This document shows positions 30,669 through 39,117 of a DNA stretch of 62,477 bases, one piece after another; position 1 is the stretch's first letter; every line of letters begins with the position of its first letter. The translations under genes and the position numbers were made by a program. The notes beneath the pieces were generated by a model. The model was not told the DNA's origin and searched no databases. It worked only from the letters and a program-made list of their open reading frames with translations. The stretch is from UBA995 sp035477115 (GTDB lineage Bacteria; Bacillota; Sulfobacillia; UBA995). The DNA is taken from NCBI GenBank assembly GCA_035477115.1, contig DATIKW010000008.1, forward strand, positions 1 through 62,477. Direction: 5' to 3'.

Positions 30669-31941
30669 GTTCAGGCACCTGGCTGGCTACTTCGTCGAGT
30701 CCCTTGAGCACTTGGCGCATGAAGTCGTGATTGGTCTTGGCCTTGCGCAGCCGCTTGTTCAGGAGTTCGATGATTTCGTCCGAACCTAGTTTGTCGAGAG
30801 CGCGCCGCAATGCCCAGCTCATCTCCAGTTCCTGTGGATTGAGCAGGAGTTCTTCCTTTCGGGTGCCCGAGCGCTTGAAATCAATGGAGGGATAGATGCG
30901 GCGATCGGCCAGGCGGCGGTCCAAGTGCAGTTCCATGTTGCCCGTTCCCTTGAACTCTTCGTAGATCACATCATCCATCCTGCTGCCGGTGTCGATCAAG
31001 GCGGTAGCGATGATGGTCAGGCTCCCGCCCTCCTCGATGTTGCGGGCGGCTCCGAAAAACTTCTTCGGCTTGTTGAGCGCGGCGGGGTCCAGGCCGCCCG
31101 ACATGGTGCGCCCGCTCGGCGGCACCACCAGGTTGTGGGCGCGCGCGAACCGGGTGATGCTGTCGAGGAGGATTACCACATCTTTGCGATGCTCGACCAG
31201 ACGTTTGGCGCGGTCAAGTACCATATCCGCGACTTTCACGTGGTTTTCCGGGAGTTCGTCGAAAGTTGAGCTGACCACTTCGCCCTTCACCGACCGCTCC
31301 ATGTCGGTGACCTCTTCCGGGCGCTCATCCACCAGCAAGACGATCAGGTGGGCTTCCGGGTGATTGGCGGTGATGCTGTTGGCGATGTTCTTGAGCAACA
31401 CCGTCTTGCCGGCCTTGGGCGGCGAGACGATCAGGCCCCGCTGGCCCTTGCCGATGGGGGCGATGATGTCGATGAGCCGCGTTGAGGTCTCTTCCGGCCT
31501 GTTCTCCAGCTTCAGCCGCTTGCAGGGGTAGAGAGGGGTCAGGGCCTCAAAAGCCACGCGCTCCTTGGCCTTGTCCGGCGACTCCCCGTTGATCAGTTCC
31601 ACCCGCAGCAAGGCGAAGTAGCGTTCGGAGTCCTTGGGCGGCCGCGATTGCCCGGACACGGTGTCGCCGGTCTTCAATTCGAACCGGCGAATCTGGGAAG
31701 GGGAAACGTAGATGTCCTCGCGGGTGGGCAGATAACCGATAGGCCGCAGGAAACCGTACCCTTCGGCCATGATCTCCAGGATGCCTTCGGCGAACAAGGA
31801 ACCGTCCTTGGTGATCGTAGCCTTCATGATCTCGAGGACCAGTTCCTTCTTGTGCATCGTGGAGTAACCCGAGACATTGAGTTCCCGTGCCTTCACGTAC
31901 AGCTCTCGCATGGTCATCTTCTCTAGCTCTTGCATGTTCAT
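30649..31941 (-). CDS. rho: Transcription termination factor Rho
   Basis: 430 residues. Rho_N domain (MTMRELYVKARELNVSG, MHKKELVLEIM), CSD RNA-binding domain (GYGFLRP, REDIYVSPSQIRRFELKTGD), RecA-like motor with P-loop SPPKAGKTVLLK, Walker B VVILLDSITR, Q-loop and R-loop segments (GGLDPAALNKPKKFF; GTGNMELHLDRRLADRR). It terminates untranslated transcripts as a hexamer. Position near rpmE is typical. Start ATG 31941; ATG 31935 is possible. Confidence 0.98.
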   Translation of the reverse strand: MNMQELEKMTMRELYVKARELNVSGYSTMHKKELVLEIMKATITKDGSLFAEGILEIMAEGYGFLRPIGYLPTREDIYVSPSQIRRFELKTGDTVSGQSRPPKDSERYFALLRVELINGESPDKAKERVAFEALTPLYPCKRLKLENRPEETSTRLIDIIAPIGKGQRGLIVSPPKAGKTVLLKNIANSITANHPEAHLIVLLVDERPEEVTDMERSVKGEVVSSTFDELPENHVKVADMVLDRAKRLVEHRKDVVILLDSITRFARAHNLVVPPSGRTMSGGLDPAALNKPKKFFGAARNIEEGGSLTIIATALIDTGSRMDDVIYEEFKGTGNMELHLDRRLADRRIYPSIDFKRSGTRKEELLLNPQELEMSWALRRALDKLGSDEIIELLNKRLRKAKTNHDFMRQVLKGLDEVASQVPELMARER

Positions 31942-32169
31942 CCCGACTGAACCACCTCGATCTGGAGATTGGGAAAGGAAATGGCAATAGGCTGTTGCCC
32001 GGATGGGAACCGGCCTTATCGCGCGGCATGTACTGGCGGTTGGCCGGTCGGGGCGTTACCGGAAGATGTACTGGCGCCTCCGGCCGCCCCTGACGGAAAC
32101 GATACCACTCACGCTCTCAGCTTATGCACGTCAGTTGGAGAACTTCGCCATTCACCCCTCGTCATCCTG

Positions 32170-32823
32170 CTAGCGGTTACCCGACACCTGCCGCCAGTCC
32201 GCCAAGAAACGCTCGATCCCGAGGTCGGTCAAGGGATGGCGCAGGAGCTGCCGCAATACGGCAAACGGCACGGTGGCGATGTCCGCCCCGGCAAGCGCCG
32301 CCTCCACCACATGCAGCGGGTGCCGAATGCTGGCGGCGATCACTGCCGTCTCCATCCCGTGTCGATCGAAGATGGCGGTAGTCTGGCGTACTACCTCCAT
32401 GCCCTCGTGGCCGGCATCATCCAGCCGCCCCACGAACACGCTGGCGTAGCCGGCGCCGGCCAAGGCGGCCAGTAGTGACTGCGCCGCCGAGAAGACGAGG
32501 GTCACATTGGTCGCGATCTTCTCCCGCGCGAGTTGGCGGACGGCGGCGAGACCATCCGGGGTGAGCGGGATCTTGACGACCACGTTGGGCGCCAACCCGG
32601 CCAGCTCGCGAGCTTCTTCGACCATCGCCTCGCGCTCGAGGGCGATCACCTCCGCATTCACCGGTCCGTCCACCATGGTCGCGATCGATCGGACGGCGGC
32701 GTGAAAGTCGGGAAAGCGTTCCCTCGCCACGAGGGTAGGGTTGGTGGTGACGCCGCTCACCACACCCCACCGCATCGCTTCCTCGATCTCCTTTGGGCTG
32801 GCCGTGTCGATGAAGAGTCTCAC
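32170..32823 (-). CDS. tal: Transaldolase / fructose-6-phosphate aldolase family
   Basis: 217 residues, the short bacterial form. FIDTASPKEIEEA, SGVTTNPTLVA and the Schiff-base Lys in VVVKIPLTPDGL; TNVTLVFSAAQSLLAA and IAASIRHPLHVVEAALAGADI are family segments. It moves three-carbon units in the non-oxidative pentose pathway or cleaves fructose 6-phosphate. GTG start with GGGAGGCGGCAGGA upstream. Lies 15 bases after the O-antigen-ligase-like gene and 228 bases before rho, a spacing in which I see no clear promoter or terminator. Confidence 0.94.
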   Translation of the reverse strand: MRLFIDTASPKEIEEAMRWGVVSGVTTNPTLVARERFPDFHAAVRSIATMVDGPVNAEVIALEREAMVEEARELAGLAPNVVVKIPLTPDGLAAVRQLAREKIATNVTLVFSAAQSLLAALAGAGYASVFVGRLDDAGHEGMEVVRQTTAIFDRHGMETAVIAASIRHPLHVVEAALAGADIATVPFAVLRQLLRHPLTDLGIERFLADWRQVSGNR

Positions 32824-32838
32824 TCCTGCCGCCTCCCG

Positions 32839-35130
32839 TCAGTCCTGTCCCAGCGCGTCCAGCCACCCGGCCGCCTCGGGAGCCGTCCGCGGATCCTGAA
32901 GCGCCCGGCGGAATGCCTCCCGCGCGGGGTTGAGTTGTCCCATTTGCATGTGCGCTCTTCCCAGAGCCAGGTTGGTCCTGCCCTGCTCAATCGGCCCGAA
33001 GTAGGCCACGGTCTCTTCCGCCCAGGCGATGGCCGTCCGGTAGGCGGTCTCAGCCCGTCCCCGGTCGCCGAACTCCTCGAACCGCTGCCCCGCCAGGGCA
33101 TGGCCCCAAACCAGATTCTCCCAGTGCCCCTGGGCCAGGGGGTCGAGTTCCCGGGCCCTCTCGAGCGCGCGTACCCCGACATCGACGAACCCGAACAGCA
33201 TGGTCACTTGCCCGGCCAAGCTCTGATAGGAAGGGTTCCCGGGATCGAGTCGGAAGGTCTCGCCGGCCGCGGCAATCGCCGGCGAGGCGTCTTCCAGGTC
33301 GTCGGGGACCGCCTCCGCCAGCTGCGCGCGGGCCAAGCCCCAAGAAGCGTGGGGCGACAGGGGATTCAGTCGGCCCGCCCGGGCGAAGGTGTTCCGGGCC
33401 GCTCCAGCTCGGCCTGCCCGTAACTGGGCCTCGCCAACTGCCTCCAGTGCTCGACCGGCAATCGCGACGGCCAGCACCAGGAGGATCATCCCCAGGACAA
33501 TCCGCGATGCTGTCTGCGCCGGGCCGGGTCGCACGAGCGGGGGCGGCGGGGGCTTACGTTCGGGACCAAGCAGTGAGCGCACGCCCAACCCCCAAGCCAG
33601 CCCAACCAAGAAGAACAGGAGGACCATCGCCGGCAGGTGGCTGAGGGCATGATCGAAGAGCCCATGCACCGCGGCCAGCACCAGGGCGACCCAGGCGGCG
33701 GTGAGCCCGGCCGATCGCCCCGCTCGCATCACCGGGGCCAGAGCCGCCAGGGGACCGAAGACGAACAGCCCGAGCAGCAGCAGTCCGGGCAGGCCGGCCT
33801 CCACCCCGGCATGCAGCAGGAGGTTCGGGGGCGCGAGCGACACCAGGGGCGCGTGGCGGAAGGTCGAGGCGACTGCTGCCCAGCCACCCGGCCCCGCTCC
33901 CAGAACCGGGCGAGCGAGGCTCGCTTGCGCCCCATCCCCCAGCCTGGCAAACCACCCGGCCACTTCGTCCCCGGAGACCACGGGCCAAGCCAGGCGCAGT
34001 GCCGCCTCGCGGGGCAAGAGGAAGCCGGTGAGCATGGTGAGGGCCACCAGGATGGCCACGGTCAGCAGGACGACCTCCTTGCCTTCCCGGCTGGTTACCC
34101 GGCCCAGAGCGGCCGGGCGCAAGCGCTGTACGGCGAACCAGGCGACCGCGCATCCCGCGGCGACGACCGCCAGGCCCCCGGCAGCCCCCGCCACCGCGAG
34201 GGCGGGCAGGTAAAGGAGCACGAAGGCGAGGCCGATCACCCATAACAGGGCGCCGGCGAGCACCGTGCGCGTGGATTCGCCTCGGGGCAGTGTGAGCCCA
34301 AGGATGATCAGGCCCACGGGCCAAAGGGCCCATGCTCCCCGGGAGAAGGTGAGTGACAGCCCGGCAACCAGCAGGAAGCCGGCCACAGCCCGCGGTCCGG
34401 GTCCCGCCAGCCTGCCCCCGCAGCACGGATGGGAGTTGGCGCCCGGATCGCCGCCATCGCCCAGCCAAGCCCGACCGAGCGACCAGGCCGCTCCCACCAG
34501 GCCAATCAGGAACAGGATAGCGGCCGCGTTAGGGTAGAGGAGCACGGCGGCCAGCCGGCCGGTGTCCGCCAGCCCGGGCAACCGGGGGCCAGGGAACTGG
34601 GCGGACGGCGGCGGTACCACGAGGTCGCCCATGGCCGCCAGCGGCGGGGCGCCGGGCCAGGCGACCGACGGAGTCAGGTCAAGGGCATGCAGCACCACGC
34701 CCACCAGGGCGAGCAGGGCCGTGCCGGCGATCAGGGGATCCCAGCCGGCCGCCTCCCGTCCGGGCACCCATAGCGATCCGAGGTAACGGCCGAGGAAGTA
34801 CATGCCCAGCCCCAGCAGGATGCCGAGCGCCCCGGCCACGGCCCCTGAGGGGCTCAGGGCGAATCCGGCGGACAGCAGGTACCAGGCGGTCAGGCCGAAG
34901 GCCGCCAGATCGGGCCAAATCGTACCCGGTCGTGGTCCCGGCCACTCCGCCGCCAGGCGAATGCCGCGCGCCATGGCCAGCGCCAACAAAGCTATGAGAC
35001 CCAGGCACGCGGCAAGAAAACGGTCACCGCCCATCCCACCCACCCATACCGCGCCCAGGATGGTCAGGACGGTCAGGCTGACTTCCACGGACAAGGGCAG
35101 TCCACACCCTTTACTTGTACGGCCGTGCAC
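32839..35130 (-). CDS. O-antigen ligase/polymerase-like membrane protein with C-terminal TPR repeats
   Basis: 763 residues. About 12 transmembrane segments in residues 15-570, with the periplasmic loop pattern of Wzy/WaaL proteins (TFRHAPLVSLAPPNLLLHAGVEAGLPGLLLL) near 420-455, then a hydrophilic C-terminal part of about 180 residues with three to four TPR-like helix pairs (GRLNPLSPHASWGLARAQL; ARELDPLAQGHWENLVWGHAL; LNPAREAFRRAL). The family attaches or polymerises surface polysaccharide; Bacillota members with TPR tails also glycosylate proteins. The GTG at 35130 has GGGAGGG at good spacing; ATG 35136 is adjacent. It overlaps the glycoside-hydrolase-like gene by 20 bases. Confidence 0.82.
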   Translation of the reverse strand: MHGRTSKGCGLPLSVEVSLTVLTILGAVWVGGMGGDRFLAACLGLIALLALAMARGIRLAAEWPGPRPGTIWPDLAAFGLTAWYLLSAGFALSPSGAVAGALGILLGLGMYFLGRYLGSLWVPGREAAGWDPLIAGTALLALVGVVLHALDLTPSVAWPGAPPLAAMGDLVVPPPSAQFPGPRLPGLADTGRLAAVLLYPNAAAILFLIGLVGAAWSLGRAWLGDGGDPGANSHPCCGGRLAGPGPRAVAGFLLVAGLSLTFSRGAWALWPVGLIILGLTLPRGESTRTVLAGALLWVIGLAFVLLYLPALAVAGAAGGLAVVAAGCAVAWFAVQRLRPAALGRVTSREGKEVVLLTVAILVALTMLTGFLLPREAALRLAWPVVSGDEVAGWFARLGDGAQASLARPVLGAGPGGWAAVASTFRHAPLVSLAPPNLLLHAGVEAGLPGLLLLGLFVFGPLAALAPVMRAGRSAGLTAAWVALVLAAVHGLFDHALSHLPAMVLLFFLVGLAWGLGVRSLLGPERKPPPPPLVRPGPAQTASRIVLGMILLVLAVAIAGRALEAVGEAQLRAGRAGAARNTFARAGRLNPLSPHASWGLARAQLAEAVPDDLEDASPAIAAAGETFRLDPGNPSYQSLAGQVTMLFGFVDVGVRALERARELDPLAQGHWENLVWGHALAGQRFEEFGDRGRAETAYRTAIAWAEETVAYFGPIEQGRTNLALGRAHMQMGQLNPAREAFRRALQDPRTAPEAAGWLDALGQD

Positions 35131-37033
35131 CTTCATCCCTCCCAAACACTGGGTTCGGCACCGAGCCGCCGAGGGCCCTTTGGATGGCGTAAGCGAGGAA
35201 GCCGGCACAGGTGGCGAATGCCTGGCCGGTCTTGACCACCCCCGTGTCCCGATCGAAGCTCTCACACGCCAGGCCGCCATCCAGCGGCGCGTTCAGCAGG
35301 ATGTCGCGAGCGATATCCCATCTGCCCGACAACAGGCTGTTGAACACGCCCATGACGAAGGGATGGTCAGCGTGCGGACAGCCTACTTCGGCAAATCGCG
35401 CGCCTGGGTAGTGGTGGGGGTTGTGGGTTGAGTGGATCCAGTTGACGGTGTTGCGGTACACGGGGTCGGCAGGATCACATAGACCGTAGTAGGCGAGCAA
35501 TTGCAGGCTGCCAGGCGGTTCGTCGTAGATCTCCCGGTTGCCCTGGAGATCGGCCGACCAGGCGAACATGGGGCCCAGGGGGCCATCGGCGACGAGATGC
35601 TCGTAGATCGCTTGGCGCACCCGAGGCGCCGTCCGGCGGCAACGTTCGACCGCCTCACCGGGCAGGCCGGCTTCCCCGCCCACTTCCGCCAGGAACCCGA
35701 GCGCCCGCCAGGCCAGGGCGTTATCGTAGGTCAAGTACGGGTAAGTAGCCGGGTCGTCGGAGGGGCACAGCATGGTCCCGAACAGGTCCACCTGGGGGTG
35801 CCGCCACTCCCAGAAGCGAGACTCGACATGGGCCAGTCCTCCCCGCACTCCCGGGTCTTGCAGGACGTCCCGATCCCCGGTTGCCAGCAGGTAACGCTGC
35901 AGGGCCACGGGATAGGCCGCCAGCTCATCGAGTTCAAAGCCAGGGTATAGCAAGCTGCCGTCGAGATACAGGCTGTGAATGCCCGCATGGCGGCGGTAGC
36001 GGGTGAAAGCGGTGACCAACATGTCCCGGGCTCGTCCGGGGTCAAACAACAAGACGCCCGGCAAGCTCCAGAGCAGGACGTCGCGGGCCCAGAAGGCGGC
36101 GGATACGTAATATAGCGGACTCCGGGAAGTTACCAACACCAGGTCTTCGGAGTCAATGGTCTGGCCGAGGGCATAGAAGTAGTTGAAGAACCCGTTGAGG
36201 TTCAGCACCCGCGCCAGCGCCGGATCAGACAGGGCAATGGTCCGCCGGCTTAGCCACTCCCGGGTGTCCGCCAGCAGCCGCTGCCAGCCCCGCCGGGCAA
36301 GATCCACCGCGGTGGTGCGAGCGCCGTCGCCGTCGCGGTTCATGCCGGCATAAAAAGCGACGGTGGCCCGCGGGCCGGGCAGCGTCACCGAGAGTCCGAA
36401 GTACAGGGGCTGCTCTCCCGCGAGTTCTCGGCCTTCGGCACCCCCATCGCCCCGGCACTCGATCGGGGAAGCGGAACTGGCGAAACCCAGGGCGGCAAGA
36501 GCCACTCCCGGCCGGGCTTCGAGTACGGGCGCGCCGGTCCAGCGATCCCGGCGGATGGCCCGCACGCCGTGAACGCGGCGGGACGTGTAGATCGTCTGGA
36601 GGGTCTCCGCCCAGCATCCATCGAACCCCACTCGCAATGAGCGCGGCCTTCCTTCCATGCACCATGCGTCGAGCAGGTAGACGAAACCCTTGTGCCCGGG
36701 CGGCGCGAACAGGGTACCTTCGACCGTGACCCGAGTCCGAGGATCGGTCGCTCGGAACCGGGGCAACCAGTGATCGAGGCGTTCCCAGGTGCAGGCGTCC
36801 AGGGCGACCGGTTCCCCATCGACTTCGACCCGGGGCCGCAGCAGAGGTTCGCCGGGAGCCCCGGCGAATTCCACCAATCCCGCGGCCGCCAGACTGAGGC
36901 AGTTGGGGCGGTCGACGGCCCCCGCGACCGGCCCGATCAAGGGCAGACTCACATACTCGTTGCCGGTGGGGAAGACGGTGACCGGTCTGTCTACTTCCTC
37001 GGGCACGGTGAGGAGGCGCAGGTTATCCGGCAT
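35111..37033 (-). CDS. Glycoside-hydrolase-like (alpha/alpha)6-barrel protein
   Basis: 640 residues from ATG 37033; a frame to 37207 is antisense-free but unsupported. An N-terminal beta-sandwich-like domain (1-250) is followed by a helical toroid domain: FFNYFYALGQTI, YYVSAAFWARDVLLWSLPGVLLFDP, IHSLYLDGSLLYPGFELDELA, YPYLTYDNALAWRALGFLAEVGG and HPFVMGVFNSLLSGRWDIA. The FWARDVLLW motif resembles the catalytic Asp region of GH125/GH15-like enzymes (xWxRD). The exact family and substrate are uncertain. No signal peptide is visible, so it is probably cytoplasmic. It is sandwiched between a nitrilase (11-base overlap) and a ligase-like membrane protein. Confidence 0.75.
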   Translation of the reverse strand: MPDNLRLLTVPEEVDRPVTVFPTGNEYVSLPLIGPVAGAVDRPNCLSLAAAGLVEFAGAPGEPLLRPRVEVDGEPVALDACTWERLDHWLPRFRATDPRTRVTVEGTLFAPPGHKGFVYLLDAWCMEGRPRSLRVGFDGCWAETLQTIYTSRRVHGVRAIRRDRWTGAPVLEARPGVALAALGFASSASPIECRGDGGAEGRELAGEQPLYFGLSVTLPGPRATVAFYAGMNRDGDGARTTAVDLARRGWQRLLADTREWLSRRTIALSDPALARVLNLNGFFNYFYALGQTIDSEDLVLVTSRSPLYYVSAAFWARDVLLWSLPGVLLFDPGRARDMLVTAFTRYRRHAGIHSLYLDGSLLYPGFELDELAAYPVALQRYLLATGDRDVLQDPGVRGGLAHVESRFWEWRHPQVDLFGTMLCPSDDPATYPYLTYDNALAWRALGFLAEVGGEAGLPGEAVERCRRTAPRVRQAIYEHLVADGPLGPMFAWSADLQGNREIYDEPPGSLQLLAYYGLCDPADPVYRNTVNWIHSTHNPHHYPGARFAEVGCPHADHPFVMGVFNSLLSGRWDIARDILLNAPLDGGLACESFDRDTGVVKTGQAFATCAGFLAYAIQRALGGSVPNPVFGRDEGARPYK

Positions 37034-38099
37034 CGCCGTCCGCCCTCCGTGACCAGTAGAGACCCGGGAAATAGTGGGCGTAGACATCGGGACGCAGCCC
37101 GGCCAATACGCCGCTCTCCCGCCGGTAGGCGCGAAGGACCTGCAGATCCAGGTCGGCCATGGCCATGCCCGGCGCCCGGGGATCCTCAACCTGGGCCAAC
37201 ACGCCATCCCCTCGGGGACTGATCTCCAACGGGGCGAAGATGGCGCTCTTCCCGCTCAAGCGAACGCCCGCCAGCTCGCCCACCAGACAACTGACCACTG
37301 CGTAGGCCGGACTCTCCTGGACCCGCGCCCAGGCCCCCCGGAGATGATTGGCGAGCACGTACTCGTCCGGGTCAGCCTGGGGCACGATGGCAATCTCCGC
37401 CCCGGCCAATACCGCCCACCGGAAAGTTTCCCAGTAGCCGGCATCGTTGCACACGGGGAGGAATGCCCTGGTCCCGTCCAGATTGAAGGCCCGCAATTGG
37501 CCGCCCTCCCGCAGACCCCACTCCCGTTCCAATGCCATGAGGTTGAGCTTGCGCTGTACGCCGGCGAGACCGCCATCGGGAGCGTACAGCCTTGCCTCAT
37601 TATAGACCTTGCCGTCCTCGCCGCTCAGGTTCGCTGAACCCGCGGCTACCCATACCCTCGCACGCCGGGCCAGCCCCGAGAAGGTCTCGTGGTAGATGAC
37701 GCGCACCGCGGGGTCGGCCAGGGCATATAGGTCGGCCACCCGGACGGCCGACCCGTCGCGGAAGACGGACAGCCCGGCCTTGAAGAGCCGGGAGGACCCG
37801 GGCAACATCCCCATCAGTCCCGTCGCCACGTCTTCGGGGAAGGCTACCAGGCGGGCGCCCTGCTCCACCGCCGGCAACATGGCCTCGTACATGGCCTGGA
37901 CGAACCGACGCGGGCTGCCGAATGGCCGTGCGGCAACCTGCAGGGCGGCGACCCGCAATTGCCCGGGCTCGACGGTCGGCCGGGCCGGGGGATCGGGGAA
38001 GGTGCACCCGGACAGGTACCCTTGGACTGTGCTCTGGCGGCCTCGCCACTCGAGATACCTGCGGAGCACATCGCCCTTGATGCGACCCAGGCGTCTCAT
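37023..38099 (-). CDS. Carbon-nitrogen hydrolase (nitrilase superfamily), intact triad
   Basis: 358 residues. The catalytic Glu is in LVAFPEDVAT, the Lys in GVQRKLNLM, the Cys in FLPVCNDAGYWE, in the expected order and spacing. An extra ~45 residues precede the family N-terminus (LRVAALQVAARPFGSP). Nitrilase-superfamily enzymes split amides or nitriles, or transfer acyl groups; the specific substrate is not visible. It overlaps the non-catalytic paralogue upstream by ATGA, and the glycoside-hydrolase-like gene downstream, so all four genes 38983-32839 form one operon. Confidence 0.88.
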   Translation of the reverse strand: MRRLGRIKGDVLRRYLEWRGRQSTVQGYLSGCTFPDPPARPTVEPGQLRVAALQVAARPFGSPRRFVQAMYEAMLPAVEQGARLVAFPEDVATGLMGMLPGSSRLFKAGLSVFRDGSAVRVADLYALADPAVRVIYHETFSGLARRARVWVAAGSANLSGEDGKVYNEARLYAPDGGLAGVQRKLNLMALEREWGLREGGQLRAFNLDGTRAFLPVCNDAGYWETFRWAVLAGAEIAIVPQADPDEYVLANHLRGAWARVQESPAYAVVSCLVGELAGVRLSGKSAIFAPLEISPRGDGVLAQVEDPRAPGMAMADLDLQVLRAYRRESGVLAGLRPDVYAHYFPGLYWSRRADGDAG

Positions 38100-38983
38100 G
38101 CCGTCCCTCCTCCCTCGAGGTGGGCATAGGCGAGGGGCATCTCCCTCGCGTAGACACGCCAGGCCATCACATCCAGAACGCGGTAACGGCGTATTCGGCT
38201 CGCGAATCCCCCGTCCAGCGCCGCCATGAGCAGGTCCGGTCCCTCGCCTGCCCGGGCCACCACTCCCGTTTGGCCTTGGGTGATCTCATTGGGAGCATAT
38301 ACTCCGCTATAGCCGCCGAACTCTAGGCCGCCCATTTCCCCCTGCAGGCATGCTTCGGCTGCATATACCTGGTTGGCTTGCGCTTCCCGCCATACTCCGG
38401 CCGCCTGGCGCCAGGAGTTTGTCGGGAAAGCATGGGCCGCCGGAGCCAGGAACAGACGAGCCCCCTGCAGCGCCAGAATTCGCCCCGCTTCCGGGTAGCG
38501 GACATCCGACCCCAGCAAGAGCCCGATCTTACCCCACGGCGTATCCACGGCCTCCAGCGCATGGCCACCGGTCAAACCCCAGGAGCGTTCCCGGGGGACG
38601 AGGTGCACCTGAAGCCGGCGCGCCAGGATCTCCCCTCGCGGCGAAAACAGGTAGGCGGCGTGCACCAGTCCCTCCGGCCCCGGTTCCACCATGGTCCCGG
38701 GAACCAGATGGACGCGGGCGGCCCGCGCGACCCGGGCGCAGGCATCGATATACGGCCACCGCAGGTCGGCGGCACGGCGGAGGTCGTCTTCGAACCGCCA
38801 CCCCGCCCCGAGCAACGCCAGTCCCAGGTATCCCGGGAAGAGCACCAACTCCGCTCCCCGCTCTCCAGCCTCGACCGCCGGCTTGAGCAGGAAGTCTTCA
38901 AAGTCCGCTTCGCCGGGCACGGCCGCGGCCGGAAGTTGAACCGCCGCCAGTACGGGCAGGCTGAATGCCGTCAAGGGCTCCAC
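38096..38983 (-). CDS. Nitrilase-superfamily pseudoenzyme (triad lost)
   Basis: 295 residues with the overall nitrilase alpha-beta sandwich (LAAVQLPAAAV; GAELVLFPGYLGLALL; VPGTMVEPGPEGLVHAAYLF; GKIGLLLGSDVRYPEAGRIL; ANQVYAAEACLQG). The three catalytic positions are replaced: Glu becomes Gly (FPG), Lys becomes Gln (RLQVHL), Cys becomes Gly (LLGSD). The fold-supporting residues after the Cys position (RYPE) remain, which argues for a maintained, non-catalytic role, perhaps as a partner of the intact nitrilase beside it. GTG start at 38983; TTG 38974 is an alternative with a better-spaced GAGGTGG. Confidence 0.85.
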   Translation of the reverse strand: MEPLTAFSLPVLAAVQLPAAAVPGEADFEDFLLKPAVEAGERGAELVLFPGYLGLALLGAGWRFEDDLRRAADLRWPYIDACARVARAARVHLVPGTMVEPGPEGLVHAAYLFSPRGEILARRLQVHLVPRERSWGLTGGHALEAVDTPWGKIGLLLGSDVRYPEAGRILALQGARLFLAPAAHAFPTNSWRQAAGVWREAQANQVYAAEACLQGEMGGLEFGGYSGVYAPNEITQGQTGVVARAGEGPDLLMAALDGGFASRIRRYRVLDVMAWRVYAREMPLAYAHLEGGGTA

Positions 38984-39065
38984 CTCGAATCCCGGTCGAG
39001 AAATTAGTTCGCCCGCTCAACTCGTTGATCCTCTTCGTCTCGCAGGGGGAGCACCCCTCTTCTCT

Positions 39066-39094
39066 GTAGGGGCGGGTACGGAACCCGCCCCTAC
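39066..39094. repeat. 29-bp palindromic repeat, copy 2
   Basis: Arms GTAGGGGCGGGTAC and GAACCCGCCCCTAC around one central base, with one mismatched region near the centre. It lies 24 bases downstream of the subtilase stop codon (39118, minus strand) in a 134-base gap. Confidence 0.9.
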
Positions 39095-39117
39095 CCATCT
39101 GCGATCTCGGCATCGCC

